From the NCBI GenBank assembly GCA_019802505.1, contig JAFMOC010000198.1:452001-516000 (forward strand): a stretch of 64,000 nucleotides of DNA, given 5' to 3'. The notes under the pieces were generated by a model. It did no database searches and had not been told where the DNA came from. It was given only the letters and a program-made list of their open reading frames with translations. A program made the translations under genes and the position numbers. This DNA comes from Corydoras sp. C115. Taxonomy: Eukaryota; Chordata; Actinopteri; Siluriformes; Callichthyidae. Below, one piece after another: positions 14,755-38,040 of this stretch. Positions within the stretch are counted from its first letter, which is position 1, and each line of letters opens with the position of its first letter.

Positions 14755-15092
14755 ATTCATTATCTTCCGCTTTATCCTCTATTAGGGTCGTGGGGGGGGG
14801 GGGGGTTCCCCATACCCATCCAGGGGAGAACGCTTGGCGCTGGGCAGATACACCCAGGACAGGGCGCTAATCTATCACTGAAAACACACTCACTCACACA
14901 GACAAGCAAACTCTCTATGGGGCAATTTGGAGAACTCAATTGACTTGTTCCATGTTTTTGGACTGTGGGAGGAAACCGGAGAACCCAGAGGAAACCCACA
15001 CGGACATGGGGAGAATATGCAAACTCCACCAAGATGGGGATTCGAACCGGGAATCCCTAGTGTTGGAAGGCGAACGTGCCAAACCACGTGTG
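14755..15092 (-). mobile_element. SINE family 1
   Basis: Reversed copy from TTATCTTCCGCTTTATCCTC to AACGTGCCAAACCA; the head end is replaced by a GT run. Confidence 0.88.
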
Positions 15093-15274
15093 TGTGTGTG
15101 TGTGTGTAGCAATATAAGCATTTAATGGTTTATATAATGGCTTTTAATCCCTATTGCATGATGTCATGGAGTTTGGTATGTTCTCTCCACGTCCATGAGC
15201 ATCTTCTAAGATACATATAAAATCATTATACGTGATCGGCCGACACGCAGGACCTGTGCTTCTCACCGTCGAAT

Positions 15275-15355
15275 CAGTTTAGTAAACGTTTCCTCTCATC
15301 GTGTGACTGTGTGAACGATACGGTCACAGGATGAGAGGAAACGTTTACTAAACTG
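15275..15355. repeat. Hairpin-forming inverted repeat
   Basis: Two perfect 26-base arms (15275-15300 and 15330-15355, starting CAGTTTAGTAAACG) around a 29-base spacer. After one mismatch the spacer pairs for six more bases. Confidence 0.9.
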
Positions 15356-15359
15356 AGTG

Positions 15360-15680
15360 AGTTTAAAGTGAGTGAGTGAGTGAGAGAGAGAGGGGGGGGG
15401 AGGGAGGGGGGCTGATACTCGGTGACAGACAAAGTGCAGAGAAATCAGATCCACTTTCGCCTTTGAAGCCGTTGACATCTGTTCTCTGTTCCTCTGACCT
15501 CACCTCGGAGGAGAACCTCTAACATGCAGAATCAGCAGCCAAAGTGCACAGTGAGTGAGTGTGGGGGGGGGGGGGTGGGTGGGGGCGTTAATGACATGAT
15601 AAATGAGAGGGTGCAGGAAGACACAGTCCATTTCAGATGCCAATCAAAAAAGGGCTGCGGGGGGTGGGGGGGGGTGCTAC
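15360..15680 (+). other. Low-complexity GA/G-rich stretch
   Basis: GTGAGTGAGAGAGAG followed by several G-runs (15391-15410, 15565-15585, 15657-15675). No gene seen. Confidence 0.6.
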
Positions 15681-15839
15681 AGGATGTGTGGATGGTGTGA
15701 ACGAGTCAATCCGTAATCCGTAAACCCGTTACTTCACACCGCTGTTAATCCACGGCCGAGTGCGCTGACGCGGCGCCGGTGAAGATTAATTAATATTATT
15801 ATATTTAAAGATTCAGATCCTCCATGTCCTCCACGTACC

Positions 15840-16200
15840 ATACAGATGGACTTTGTAGTTTTATAATTCATAATTCCAGACTGTAGTCCATCTGTGTTCT
15901 GTTGGTTCTCTGTTGGTCAGGAGCATCACAGAACAGGTATCATTTGGGTGGTGGATTGTTTATTTTCAGTTCTGCAGTCACACTGCCGGGATAGGACTAA
16001 CACACCCACCCAATAACCCCTGCTCTGTGGTGGTACTATCGGGGTTCTGAGCATTAGAGAGCAGAGTACACAGTATGTCCTGTAGAACACAAACAGATGG
16101 ACTACAGAGTGGAATTAAAGAACTACAAAGTCCATCTATAAAATAAGTGAAGCAAAAAGAGGGCGTGGCCTTTTTTTTGGACTGGCACTGTATACTCTGT
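15840..16200. repeat. Palindromic element (family B), near complete
   Basis: Begins GACTTTGTAGTTTTATAATT and ends near AACTACAAAGTCCATC, so the ends are inverted copies. The middle has CATTTGGGTGGTGGATTG and CACCCACCCAATAACCCC. The 45140-45450 copy is its reverse complement. Confidence 0.7.
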
Positions 16201-16239
16201 TAGAGCAGAAAACATTTATTGATTTTTTTTTTTTTTTTC

Positions 16240-16600
16240 GCTTAGGGTGGCACGCTGGCTTAGTGGTTGGCATGTTCTCCTCTCGGCACTAGGGATTCCC
16301 GGTTTAAATTCCCATCTGGGTGGAGTTTCCATGTTCTCCCCGTGTCCATGTGGGTTTCCTCCGGGTTCTCCGGTTTCTTCCCACAGTCCAAAATCATGGA
16401 TCAAGGTCAATTGAGTTCTCCAAATTGCCCCATATAGAGTGTGTATGTGAGTGAGTGTGTGCCCAGCGATAGATTGGCATCCTGTCCCGAGTGTATCTGC
16501 CCCGTGCCCGAGACGTTCTCCCCTGGATGGGCATGGGGAACCCCCCCCCCGTGACCCTAATAGAGGATAAAGCGCGAGATAATAAGAGGGATGGATGGAT
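16240..16600 (+). mobile_element. SINE family 1
   Basis: Forward copy with head GGGTGGCACGCTGGCTTAGT and tail GCGCGAGATAATAAGAGGGA. Confidence 0.9.
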
Positions 16601-16604
16601 CTTT

Positions 16605-16842
16605 TGCTTAATCCTCTACTGGGGTTGCAGGGGGAGGGTTCCATCCAGGGGAGAACATTTTGATAGCCAATCTACCACTGGACACATACACACTATATGG
16701 GGTAATTTACAGCATTCAATTGACCTTTTTTTTGGACTGTGGGAGGAAACCCGGAGAACCCGGAGGAAACCCACACAGACACTCCACCCAGGTTGGGATT
16801 CGAACCTGGATCCCCAGCTCTGAGAGGTGGACGTGCCATCTT
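16605..16842 (-). mobile_element. SINE family 1, deleted
   Basis: Reversed copy joined tail to tail with the preceding one; lacks most of the GCGCTGGGCAGATACACC part. Confidence 0.75.
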
Positions 16843-16989
16843 TAAAGGACTTCGTAATTCTGAGGATTTGGAGGAAAATAAGACGCAAAAGTCCAGGAGA
16901 TGTTTTTAGGACGTCTTGTCGCATGAGAGGAGACGGCGGCTGGTTCTCCGGAATAAACTCAAGTCCGCTCTCTGTCAGGATGCCATTAA

Positions 16990-17600
16990 ATAATATTGCC
17001 TTACACTCATGAGCACCTGAACCGTAGACGTGGAGAACATACATCTGCAGAACGTGATCCCAAATGAAACTGGATGGATCATCTCATTGGGGCGGGGCGT
17101 GAGCCGTTCTGTCCGCTCAGCTGTTTCCTCTTTGCGCTCGGCGTTACCTTCAAGTCTCGGCTTCCTCCGCGATGCTCGGTCACGCCGCCGGCCCGTCTCG
17201 CGTTCCCCGCGTTCCCCGCCCTCCCGTCCGCGCTCGGCCAGTCCATACTTGACGGCACTTTCACGCTCGGTTTCATGGCTTTCTTTCTCCCGGGTTCTGC
17301 AGTTTGTTGACTGTAAGCGAAAGTAGACACGGCGTTTCCAGTAAGTCACCTGCGGCCTGCTGTCTCACTTACTGCGATCAGGTGTCCAGAGTCCCAGGTC
17401 TGAACGTCCTTCCCTTTTTTAAAAGTTGCTGCTCGACAGTTTCGGTTGCTCGAAATGCTGAGTGGCGCATGCGAGGCCCGGAAAACCGTGAGATGTTCGG
17501 TCACGGTGGAACCAAGTGGCGTCCCGTGTCCAGATCGGGGACGGAACATGTTCTAACGTTCACACGATCAGAGACGGGAGGAAGGGTTTATCGTATTTAA
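16990..17600. other. CpG- and GC-rich unique tract
   Basis: Clearly richer in CG dinucleotides than its surroundings and free of recognised repeats. It lies about 1.6-2.2 kb upstream of foxn1 coding exon 1. It may be a CpG-island promoter; no reading frame in it looks real. Confidence 0.3.
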
Positions 17601-17734
17601 GTGGCTTGAACCCCCGAAGAGTAAGTCAGAGTGATATTGACAGAATGAACCCTTGTGAGGACCGAGGCTCGGCTTGGTTAAGCTTCATCTTTATCAAAAC
17701 AATGTATCAGTGCATAGAACATTTGATATTTCAT

Positions 17735-18030
17735 GGGGGGGGGGGGGGCTGGGTTAGGGGGTTCCCTTGTCCATCCGGGGAGAACATTTTAGGCACTGCG
17801 TAGATACACCCAGGACGCCAATCTATCACTGGGCACACACTCACACTGACACACACTTTAGGCATAGGGGCAATTTAGAGCAGCCAATTCACCTTGAATC
17901 CCTATTTTTGGACTGAGGAATTCCCACGCAGACACGGGAAGAACATGAAAAGTCCACCCAGACTGGGATTCGAACCTGGATGCCCAGCGCTGACAGGCGG
18001 TCCTGCTAACCTCACTGTGCCCCCCCCAAA
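17735..18030 (-). mobile_element. SINE family 1, diverged
   Basis: Reversed; GGGAGAACATTTTAGGCAC, GGGCAATTTAGAGCAGCCAA and GGATTCGAACCTGGAT are recognisable. Confidence 0.75.
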
Positions 18031-18431
18031 CAATTTTTTAAAATTTAATTAAATTATTTATTATAATTATTTATTTATTTATTTGACGTTGTTTTTTTGT
18101 TCTAGTGTTCATTTTTAATCGTGTCGTTGTGCTTCATTTCCGTGGTCCTCATCACGCCCATATTTGGACGTCCGGGTCCGAGTGCCATCCACAGTGACAG
18201 AAATGCATTGCCGTGGCAACTGGCCTGCGCTGCACTGACCTGGCTGAACGTTCTCTGAGTTTACGGATGAAACGCAGTGCGGTGTTATAAATCCATTTGT
18301 GGTCTCACACTCGATTGACCTCGGCACACGGAACGTGATGAAGGTTACCACGGCGACCGGACGATGATGCCGCGGACATCGGGTTCAGACTGGACTGAAG
18401 CCATGAATTAAATGTGTCGTGATCAATAACA

Positions 18432-19045
18432 CAGCAAGGTGGCGTAGTGGTTAGCATGTTCTCCTCTGGGGATCCAGGTTCGAATTCCGATCTGGGTGGA
18501 GTTGGCTGGGTGGAGTTTTCTCCCACAGTCCAAAAACATGGATTCAAAGTCAATTCATCCATCCATTATTATCCTCTACTAAGGTCGGGGGGGAGGGGGT
18601 TCCCATCCAGGGGAGAACGTTTCAGCCGCTGGGCAGATACACCCAGAACAGGGGGGGCAATCTATCACTGGATACACCCTCACTCACACAAACACACTCT
18701 ATATGGGGCAATTTGGAGAATTCAATTGACCTTGAATACATGTTTTTGGACTGTGGGAGGAAACCTGAGAACCCGGAGGAAACCCATGTGGACACGGGGA
18801 GAACATGGAAACTCCACCCAGATTGGGATTCCAACTTGGAATCCCTAGTGCTGAGAGGAGAATAAGCCAACCACTTAAGCCACCATACCGCCTTCAAGGT
18901 AAATTAAATGCTCTAAATTGCCCCATATACAGTGTGTCTGTGTGAGTGAGTGTGTGCCCAAGGATGGATTGGTGCCCTGTCCTGGGTGTATCTGTCCAGC
19001 GCCCGAAACGTTCTCCCCTGGATGGGAATAGGGAACCCCCCTATT
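18432..19045. mobile_element. SINE family 1 cluster (+ fragment, -, + fragment)
   Basis: Head half forward (18432-18555), nearly full reversed copy (18565-18895), then tail half forward (18897-19045). This looks like a reversed copy inserted into a forward one just upstream of foxn1 exon 1. Confidence 0.75.
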
Positions 19046-19172
19046 GCTTTCATCTCATGGTTCTTTCCACATTACATTCTTCATGATATAACTCGGAACT
19101 CTATTTATCTTCGGGGGTTCCGAATGCTGATAGATCTTCGTGGTTCTTGTGCAGGATCCACAGTGGGATGCG

Positions 19173-29259
<10,087 letters not shown>

Positions 29260-29368
29260 CCGAACCGCTTACGAACTTCGGCCGTGCTGCACACCTAGCT
29301 ACGCCAACAATCAAGTCCTGCTTTTTATATATTTTTTATTTTTTAAAAAGACTTTTATGTAGTTTTGC

Positions 29369-29374
29369 AATAAA
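29369..29374 (+). promoter_or_regulatory. foxn1 poly(A) signal
   Basis: AATAAA about 110 bases after the foxn1 stop, following a short T-rich 3' UTR. Position and context fit the 3' end of the transcript. Confidence 0.7.
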
Positions 29375-29569
29375 ATGCTGAGTGTTGATGAACGGACCCT
29401 GAACCGGATCCCCGAAATCATTTCATTAAATTTGAAAAATGCCTCTGTGATCTGTATTTAGTTTATTGTAGCGCCAAATGTATGTGGACGCCTCATAATG
29501 AGTGATAGGGAACTATGGGTAATGTAGTTCAGCACATTCACACACACATTAAAACATCTGCCTTTATTA

Positions 29570-29895
29570 TTCATCCATCATCTTCCACTTTGTCCTCTCC
29601 TCGGGTTCCCCATGCCCTTTCAGGGGAGGACGTTTCGGGTGCTGGGTAGATACAACCAGGAGGGGGCGCCAATCCATCGCTGGGCACACACTCACACACA
29701 CAGAGAAACACTCTATATGGGGCAATTTGGAGAATTCAATTGACCTTGAACCCATGATTTTGGACTGTCGGAGGAAACCGGAGAACCCAGAGGAAACCCA
29801 CGTGGACACGGGGAGGACATGCAAACTCCACCCAGATTGGGATTCGAACAGGGAATCCCTAGTGCTGAGAGGAGAACATGCCAAACCACTAAGGT
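29570..29895 (-). mobile_element. SINE family 1
   Basis: Reversed, nearly full, 3' of foxn1. Confidence 0.88.
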
Positions 29896-30335
29896 GTTCA
29901 TTATCCGACGCGTCCATTTCACGTCCCCATCGTTCCTTAAGATGGCGAATCGTTTATCTTCATGTCCCTTAACGTGACGACCTTCATTGCAGAGGTTTGA
30001 ATCCAGCACACGCTGCTCAATAAACATAAAGGACATGACGCTGGCTTCCTATTGGTTACGTCATTCATTAAGACTCTGCTGGTTTATTGGTTTTTACGAA
30101 TAAATTAATAAAAATGATCACCTGCATCAGGTTCTGTAGAAAATAAAGATCTTTAGAACCGAGTGGATCAAATTAAAGGTTCTTAAAAACGTTTCTTAAT
30201 GTTTCTAACTTTGACTTTCGCAATATTAATATTTATTAATTCTTATAATTAATATTTATTAATTATGAGTTCTTAAACTATAGAACAGGTTCCACCCTAA
30301 ATAAAGACGTTCCATTTACTCAGATTGTATATACT
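29896..30335. other. Spacer without recognised feature
   Basis: AT-rich; no exon, repeat family or RNA gene seen. Confidence 0.5.
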
Positions 30336-30339
30336 CACC

Positions 30340-30740
30340 GTCCACTTTATCAGAACTGTCTGTGTGTCTTCAGCTGGAGTTTGTAGTTCTAAAGTTCCAT
30401 TCTGTAGTCCATCTGTTATTAGCAGCGATTATTTATATATATAATTAATAGTATATAATAAGCAGGGAGGTGGATAATAATTATAATTAGGGAGGGAGGT
30501 TTAAACCCTGTGTCCACTCACTGTCCACTCTATTACACTCCTCCACCTTACTGCGCCACCTTGTGGATGTAGAGTTAGAGACAGTAGGTCATCAGGCTGC
30601 ACAGTTTGGGTTCTCCGTCCTCTAATCCTCCATCGGTGTTACAGGATGCTGCAGACAGGATGGAGGGACACGAACACACCACCACCATGTCAGTGTCACT
30701 GCAGTGTTCATCCACCACCCTAATTATACCCACAGTGTGG
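30340..30740. repeat. Palindromic element (family B), interrupted
   Basis: GTTTGTAGTTCTAAAGTTCC and GTAGTCCATCTGTTATT, an AT insertion, then GCGCCACCTTGTGGATGTAG and CACCACCATGTCAGTGTCAC. Confidence 0.6.
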
Positions 30741-30744
30741 GGTG

Positions 30745-31415
30745 GACGGCTGGTTCAAACGTCAGGTCAACGTAATTCTGTCGTAACGTTACGTCTATGC
30801 CAAGTTCTCGGATAAAAAAATCTAAAGGGTGTTAAAAAAAAAATCCAGAAAAGCCGGATTATCATCCACACGGTGGCGTCCCAACATGTACCGACGGTGC
30901 TGATGTCATCGCCAGGCTCCCATGGTGCGCGGCCGGAGCGGAGAACCCCTGAGAGATCACCGCGGGCGACGCGATACGTATCCAAAGCAAATTAATTCTG
31001 TTGTGCAATAACAAATTAACCGGCAACATCGTGGCAAACAATCCCCACCCCCCAAAAAAAAAAAAAAAAAAAACAGCACCACAACCACACCACCACAGAA
31101 CCCTGTCAGAACACGCCCTCGCGGTCTGCTCTCGTTTCGTACGGAAAACATTTATTTCATCTGGAGATCTGACAACAAAGGCCGTGTTTTACAATCACGC
31201 TCATGTAGAAACTACAGAACACCGAACGCAGCGCGCCGTTAAACACATGGCGCCGCTGCCATTAAAAATAGATCTCGACATTACGCACGAGGAGTACGAG
31301 GTTACGACGGAGAGACGGGTCGAGCGTGGAGGCGCGAACCCTGTATGAGGCTCATGAGACTTCGGTACGTCGAGTTTAAGGTGATCTGATGAGATGGACT
31401 CTGTGGAGTAAAAAC
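30745..31415. other. Spacer between foxn1 and unc119
   Basis: Contains a poly(A) run at about 31053-31072. A CpG-containing unique stretch (31180-31370) shows no convincing coding frame. Confidence 0.45.
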
Positions 31416-31419
31416 ATTC

Positions 31420-31690
31420 ATTCATTCATTCATCTTATGCAGATACAAACAGTAGAGGGCGCCAATCTGTCGCTGCACACACACACATACTATATATATA
31501 TATAAATATATATATAGGGGCAATTTAAAGCAGCCGATTCACCTTGAATCCGTGTTTTTGAACTGTGGGAGGAAACCCACGTGGACACGAGGAGAACATG
31601 CAAACTCCACCCAGATCAGGATTTGACCCTGGACCCCCCCTGTGTTGAGAGACGGACATGCTGAACGTTACGCCACCATGCGGCATGGTT
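31420..31690 (-). mobile_element. SINE family 1, partial
   Basis: Reversed, diverged, with an internal TA run. Confidence 0.7.
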
Positions 31691-31694
31691 CTAG

Positions 31695-32735
31695 CTGGTT
31701 CTTCTTTGCCGTCCGTGACGCGGACATTCTGGATGCTTCACAGTGTTTGTTTCGTAAAAAAAAAAAAAAAAAAGAAAGGGACCAAAAGAACATTTGGAGT
31801 GGACAAACTCACCAATGAAAGTAAACCAATCAAAGTGCTTATGTTAATTAGGTGGACTCGAGGGGCGAGACGATTCATCGTTTTTGCAAATGATCGTGAT
31901 CTAAATCGGTAAAATTAATCAATCGCTTCTCCGCGACATCGTCACGACGACGTTCATAAGAACCGTGTATTACGGCGCAACTTTAGAACTAGAACAGAAA
32001 CAAAGTTCTGCTCGCCCTCTGCATTAAACACGTCCTTTTTTTAAATTAACGAATTTAATTTCGTATTATTTGTTAACATTCAGCAAAAGCGTCGCGTCGT
32101 CTTTTTTTTTTCTCCGATGACGAAATGTTACTTTGCGTTTATTACTATTATTAATAACAAGACATCAGAACCCGAGCATTGTTCTCGTAATTGACGTTCT
32201 CCTCATCACGCCGACAGACTCATCCTCTGTAACCACAGACAGTGATGTAGGGGGCGCCAGAGTGATATCATTACTCACTCTTATGCGGACCGAAAGGCAT
32301 CCAGCGCCTCAAAACTGACGCATTCAAATCAACGTCCAATAAAACACCCCGAATGAGCAATGGGTGGAGGTGCAGTGTGCAGTCATACCTCGATACCAGA
32401 CATGATGTAGGTTGGGGGGGGGGGGGGGGGTTCCACCAAACAGCCAATGTCTGCGCTCTACGTCCCACCATCGAGGTGGAACCCGTGAGGGTCTATGGGT
32501 CAAAGTAGGAGGTCTATGGGAGGTTCAGTAGTGGCGATCAGGGATGAGATGATTATCGTTAAATAAATAAATCACACTGATATGATTATTACGATTACAG
32601 CAAAATCGAAGCAAAAAAAAAATGATCCTTTAACGTACAGGAACGAGGTTGTTCCTGTGAGGACAAAACTAACCGGACAAACGTTCCAAATGAGGGGCGC
32701 CACATGGTTCGATTTCGAGGCGCTGTTATGAAAAA
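31695..32735. other. Spacer without recognised feature
   Basis: An A-run (31756-31773) and a G-run (32414-32430); no exon or dispersed family identified. Confidence 0.45.
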
Positions 32736-32739
32736 TTCA

Positions 32740-32970
32740 TTCATTCATTCATTCCATTCTGCTTAATTATATACTAAGGTCGCAAACACCCGTCACTTAC
32801 AGACAGACTCTATATGGGGCAATTCAGAGCATTTAATTTACCTTGATCCATGTTTTTGGACTGTGGTCGGAGAACCCGGAGGAAACCCACACGGACACGT
32901 GGAGAACATGCAAACTCCACCCAGATGGTGATTCGAACCTGAAGGCGGATGTGCTGAGCACTAAGCCAGG
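32740..32970 (-). mobile_element. SINE family 1, partial
   Basis: Reversed body and part of the head; the GCGCTGGGCAGATA part is deleted. Confidence 0.75.
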
Positions 32971-33526
32971 AAAATTTAATTTAAGTAACATTTTTGAAAA
33001 TCACGATTAATTGTGAGATCGATTAATCGTCTCATCCCTAGTGGAGATGAAGTGCAGCGTTACAGCCGCCGGTCTGAGGTTTGAACGTCGGGTCCGAGGC
33101 GCCGTGACTCCAGTGTCATGACTGTGGGACGTTAAAATAAACAAAATCAAATCAAATCAAATAAATTAAAAATAAAACATCACCAAGGACAACACTACCA
33201 CCACCACGACAAACACACCACATCCTGCCGTCACGCTGCGCGTCGGCGCCCCCACGCTGACGGACACGGACATGCAGAGAGACTCCGATGTAGGCGGTCG
33301 AGTGCAAGGAATTCAACGATATACGGATCACTGCAGTACCACACGTGGACTGGTGGGGGAGTCTTTCGGTGACATCACACACATACTCCTCCAATCACAC
33401 GAACCCTGAGCTCGGGGAGTTGTTTCTTTTTTTTTTTTTGTTTTTTTTTTTTTTTTGGCCAATCGAACGTCCTCAAACCGGATGGTCTCAGTCGGGGGGG
33501 GTGTGGCGCGTCCGTCGGAGCGCCCC

Positions 33527-36291
33527 CTACGCGCCGCCGCTGTACGAGTAATCCGCCTTGTTGTGCATCACCAGCTTGTTGTCCACAAAGTAGAAGCTGT
33601 CCGATTGGGTCTCGTAGGGGTGGAGGATCATCTCATTCACTGCAGAGAGACGGAACACGAGTGAGTCTGCGCCGTAACCACCACCCCCACCATGCTTTAC
33701 AGTTGCCCTGTTCTGCAATAGACTTGACAAAACTAGAATTACAACCCCGTGATGGCAGCGTGGTGGCGCTCATTCCCCGGCGCGAGCTTGCGGCTTTCTT
33801 GGAGAACGACGTGGAGTGGGCGCCCACTGAGGCTGCCCGTCACGGCCTTTGATCACGGTTGATTGACGCACCTGCCGTGGCTCCGCCTAAGGAACGTGTG
33901 CGCCCTTTAAAAGCAGGAACATCACACGCCGGAGCCTTCGTTCCCTCAACCTCGTGGTCGGCCTCTCCCGTCACGGGAAGTGAGGTAGGTGCGTCGGTCG
34001 ACCAATAATCAAAGTCCCTAACCGATGGCTCCGCCTTCTCCCGGCAGCGGTCCTGCCATGGGTGCATTTTAAAAGAGTTTCGGTTAATTAGAAATAGAGA
34101 GAGCCAGAGAACCTGGAGAGAACCCAACTTGGGCACGGGGAGGACATGCAGGACACGCGACTGGAACACATCTCGCGAGGTATAAACTCGGAGGTCAAGG
34201 GTAGGGAGACCAGATTCCCAGATGTGGGACTAAGACTATGTTTGTGTGGGACAATGTGGGACACCAATGCACAGCTATATATATATATATATATACATAT
34301 ATACAGAAGTTTGACTTTCAATAACAATGCGGGACAACGTCTCAATGTGCGGGACGTGTGAAAAGTAACGAAATTGCGTGACTGTCCCGCACAAAGCCCC
34401 CTAGTGGAGGGTCACTCACTCAGCTCCTCAGACAGCGGCGGGAAGTCGTAGATGTGCTCGCAGGTGTTCTTGCTGCTAGGGATGCAGAACCCGAACTCGA
34501 AGTCGAAGCTCTTCAGCAGCCGCCCGCGGAAGTAGTGCCTCTCGATCATGCGGAAGTTGTTTATCGGAATGTCTCCCACCGTGAACTCCACCCTGTGGCG
34601 GCATCACACATCACATCATCACACACTGCAGATCATGACCTTCTCCAAACCTGAACCTCTACAGAACTGGGACTGAAGAAGGACTGAAACACTCCCTGGT
34701 GGCTTGTGAGGACCGGCGTTTTGATTCAGACATGCGTTTATTAAAAACTAAATTGTTAAAAATCTGCTCTTCCGCAATGTAATCTAGTCCGGTTTGTAAA
34801 GTGAATGTTGATCGCTAAGTAACAGGATTCTTGTTTCACGAAACAAATACTGCCATCTAGTGACTGAATTACAGAACACAGTTTATAAAAGCAGTGTCAA
34901 GTTTAGTGATCGCCGTTAATATTAATTTGTATTCTACAATTTAAAATAATGTATTGTATATCATGTATATAATGTATTGTTACGAACGTGAAGCGCTCAG
35001 AGGGGTGTGTTATCGTTAATGATGTCACGGCTGGACCTACAGCTCAGTCAATCAGATTTAAGGAGCAGAACTACATGCTTTATAAGTGTCTTCCCATATT
35101 ACTCAGCACCCTGGAGGTAGCTCTGGGTCTCAAACCTCTGATCTAGAACCAAATCGAGTACAAACTGAGCACAGAACGTGGTTCCAAGGCTCCGTGTGGT
35201 GCGGCATACTCACGTCGCGCCGACTTGGCGTAGCTGCAGAAAGGCCGGCGTGAACTGGTACCGCACAAAGCGCCCGGCGCTGGGGTCCTGGTCCTTCCTG
35301 TCGTCCGCGCTCTCTATACAGAACCACAACGCCGCATTAGAACCCAGGTTCCGTAGGAGCTGGTCATAGAACAAAGTGGACGGGCCGAGGACTCACCCGG
35401 CGTGGGGGGCTTGGTGATCTCGAACAGAACCATGCCGGATTCCATGTCCCGGATCTTGAAGCGGGTGAACTCGATCTTAAACACGTTGTCCTCCGGACCA
35501 CAAAGATAATCTGAGGGAACCATCAGAGAACTCATTATTCATTATTTTATTTTATTTCAGGGTTAACGCCGGGGGTTTGGACCGGTTTATATTTCCATGT
35601 TTATTTTTATAATATTTGTGAGGTGATTTGGAACTGTTCTTGCGTTTTGTCTTGTGAAGACATTTCTTTGATGGTTTGAGGCATGTGCGTTCGTTCTCTT
35701 TTATTTACGTATTCACAGCATTCTAGCAGGTTCCCCTTTAATCAGAATCTGAATACTGTATTAATCCCCGGGTGGAAATCACAGTTTTTACAGATGCTCC
35801 ATTAGTCCATCCACCCATCCATTATCTTCCGCTTTATCCTCTATTAGGGTCGCGGTGGGGGGGGGGTTCCCCATGCCCATCCGGGGCAGAACGTTTCAGG
35901 CGCTGGGCAGATACACCTAGGACAGGACGCCAATCTATCACACTCACTCACACAAACACACTCTATATGGGGCAATTTGGAGAACTCAATTGACCTTGAT
36001 CTTGACTTTTTGGACTGTGGGAGGAAACCGGAGAACCAGGAGGAAACCCACGCGGACATGGGGAGAACATGCGAACATACGAACCAGGAATCCCTAGTGC
36101 TGAGAGGAGAACATGCTAAACCATTAAGCCACCGTGCCGCCCGCTCTATTAGTCATGTTTATTTATGTTTATACATTACATTTACATATACATACACAAA
36201 GTGGAAATAATAAATTAACAATAAAAAAATTAACAACAAGCACAGCAAACTAATCTAAAAGTATCAAAAATACACAATAAAAGTATTTCTT

Positions 36292-36366
<75 letters not shown>

Positions 36367-37998
36367 TAAAAAATTAAAACTATAATCTTTTAACAACAAT
36401 AATATTCATAATAATGATAATAATAATAGAATTTTATTTATACGCGCCTTTTTAAGAAACACAATGCACTTTTAGTTTCAAGTTGTTTATACCTATATTT
36501 GGGTGTGTACAGTATTTACTTTCCTCCTTAAAAACATCAGTCTTATTTCCACTGCGTCCAGCAGGGGGCGACATTGCAGAAAGCTCTGTGTATTTAATGA
36601 AACCCATCTAATTATCCAGGTTTTGGAACCGGCACCCAATCAGTTCAGTGTTTTTTAAAATGCACCCATCCTTTTGGGTTCGAAGCGAGGGAGGTGGGAG
36701 GTGGTACTGAAGCGGGAGGTACGATACCTCAGTACGATACCTGAGTACGATATCGGCAAAATGCTGAGGATGGAGCCTCCAACCACCACAACCACTCACA
36801 CCACATTTAATACTTCATAACAGATGAATCCCACATGATAAACATCCACCAGGTTTACTACACCCCACCCCCCCCCCACACATTAAGGCGAGATTACACC
36901 TAAGAGGCTTATATTTGATGGCGGCACATGGACCTGGTGGAGTCCCACAGCATGAAAGTCAAAGGGTTGCTTCCACGGCATCGCCATGGCTCTGCTTCAT
37001 CCACCGCGGAGTGCAGGAGCTCGGTGCAGAGCCACGCCCCCACGCCGGCGGGGCCGCTCCCAGAGAGAGCAGATGGACCTGAGGAGCTTTAGCCAATCAG
37101 ATGGTATTTATAGGTTCAGGCTCCTGAGGGAGTCGGGTGGAGGAACGGAAACACAGGACACAAGTGTTTAAAGCTCAGAGTCTGTAGAGCTGCATCTCCA
37201 CCCAAAACTCCCTAATAATAATATAATAATAATAATAATAATATTATAATAAATGGGTGGAGCTGATGATTATTATGTACATTAAAAAGTTCACGAACCT
37301 CCAGTCTAAAAATAAAGGTTTTATAACTGAGGGTGGGGCAAGTTTGACAACAGGTTGCCCTTGATATCTTAATTCATCCGACAATGTGACAGATCAAAGT
37401 TACCTCCCGGGATGCGCATAGTTAAGTATATTTATCTATAAACGGCACGGTGGCTCAGTGGTTGGCATGTTGTCCTCTCAGCGCTGAGCATCCAGGTTCG
37501 AATACCGATCTGGATGGAGTTTGCATGTTCTCCCCATGTCCATGTGGGTTTCCTCCGGGTTCTCCGGTTTCCTCCCACAGTCCAAAAACATGGATCAAGG
37601 TGAATTGGCTGCTCTGAATATGGCCCATATAGTGTGTGAGTGTGCGCCAAGCCACAGAGTGGCGCCCTCTTCTGGGTGTATCTACCCAGCGCTCGAAACG
37701 TTCTCCCATGGATGGGCATGGACATAGGGGAACACCTCCCCTCTATATCTACCCACATCCATCTTCATACAACTATAATCTATAACTAGTATCTATTTAT
37801 AACTATAGCTACCTACAAGTATACTATTTAGAACATCCATTAATCTATATTTACCTACATCTATAACTGTCCATCTATAACTACAGGACACCGTCTATAA
37901 CTCAAACCCGTCGATATCTGAATCCATCCTTACTTCGTTACACATGGGGGATTTAAACGACTTATTGTATTTAGTGTATATAACCCACCCACGGGTCA

Positions 37999-38040
<42 letters not shown>

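Noticed and set aside
37440..37510. SINE heads with A and B boxes considered as tRNA genes
   Set aside because: No complete cloverleaf and no acceptor pairing; they are tRNA-derived SINE heads.
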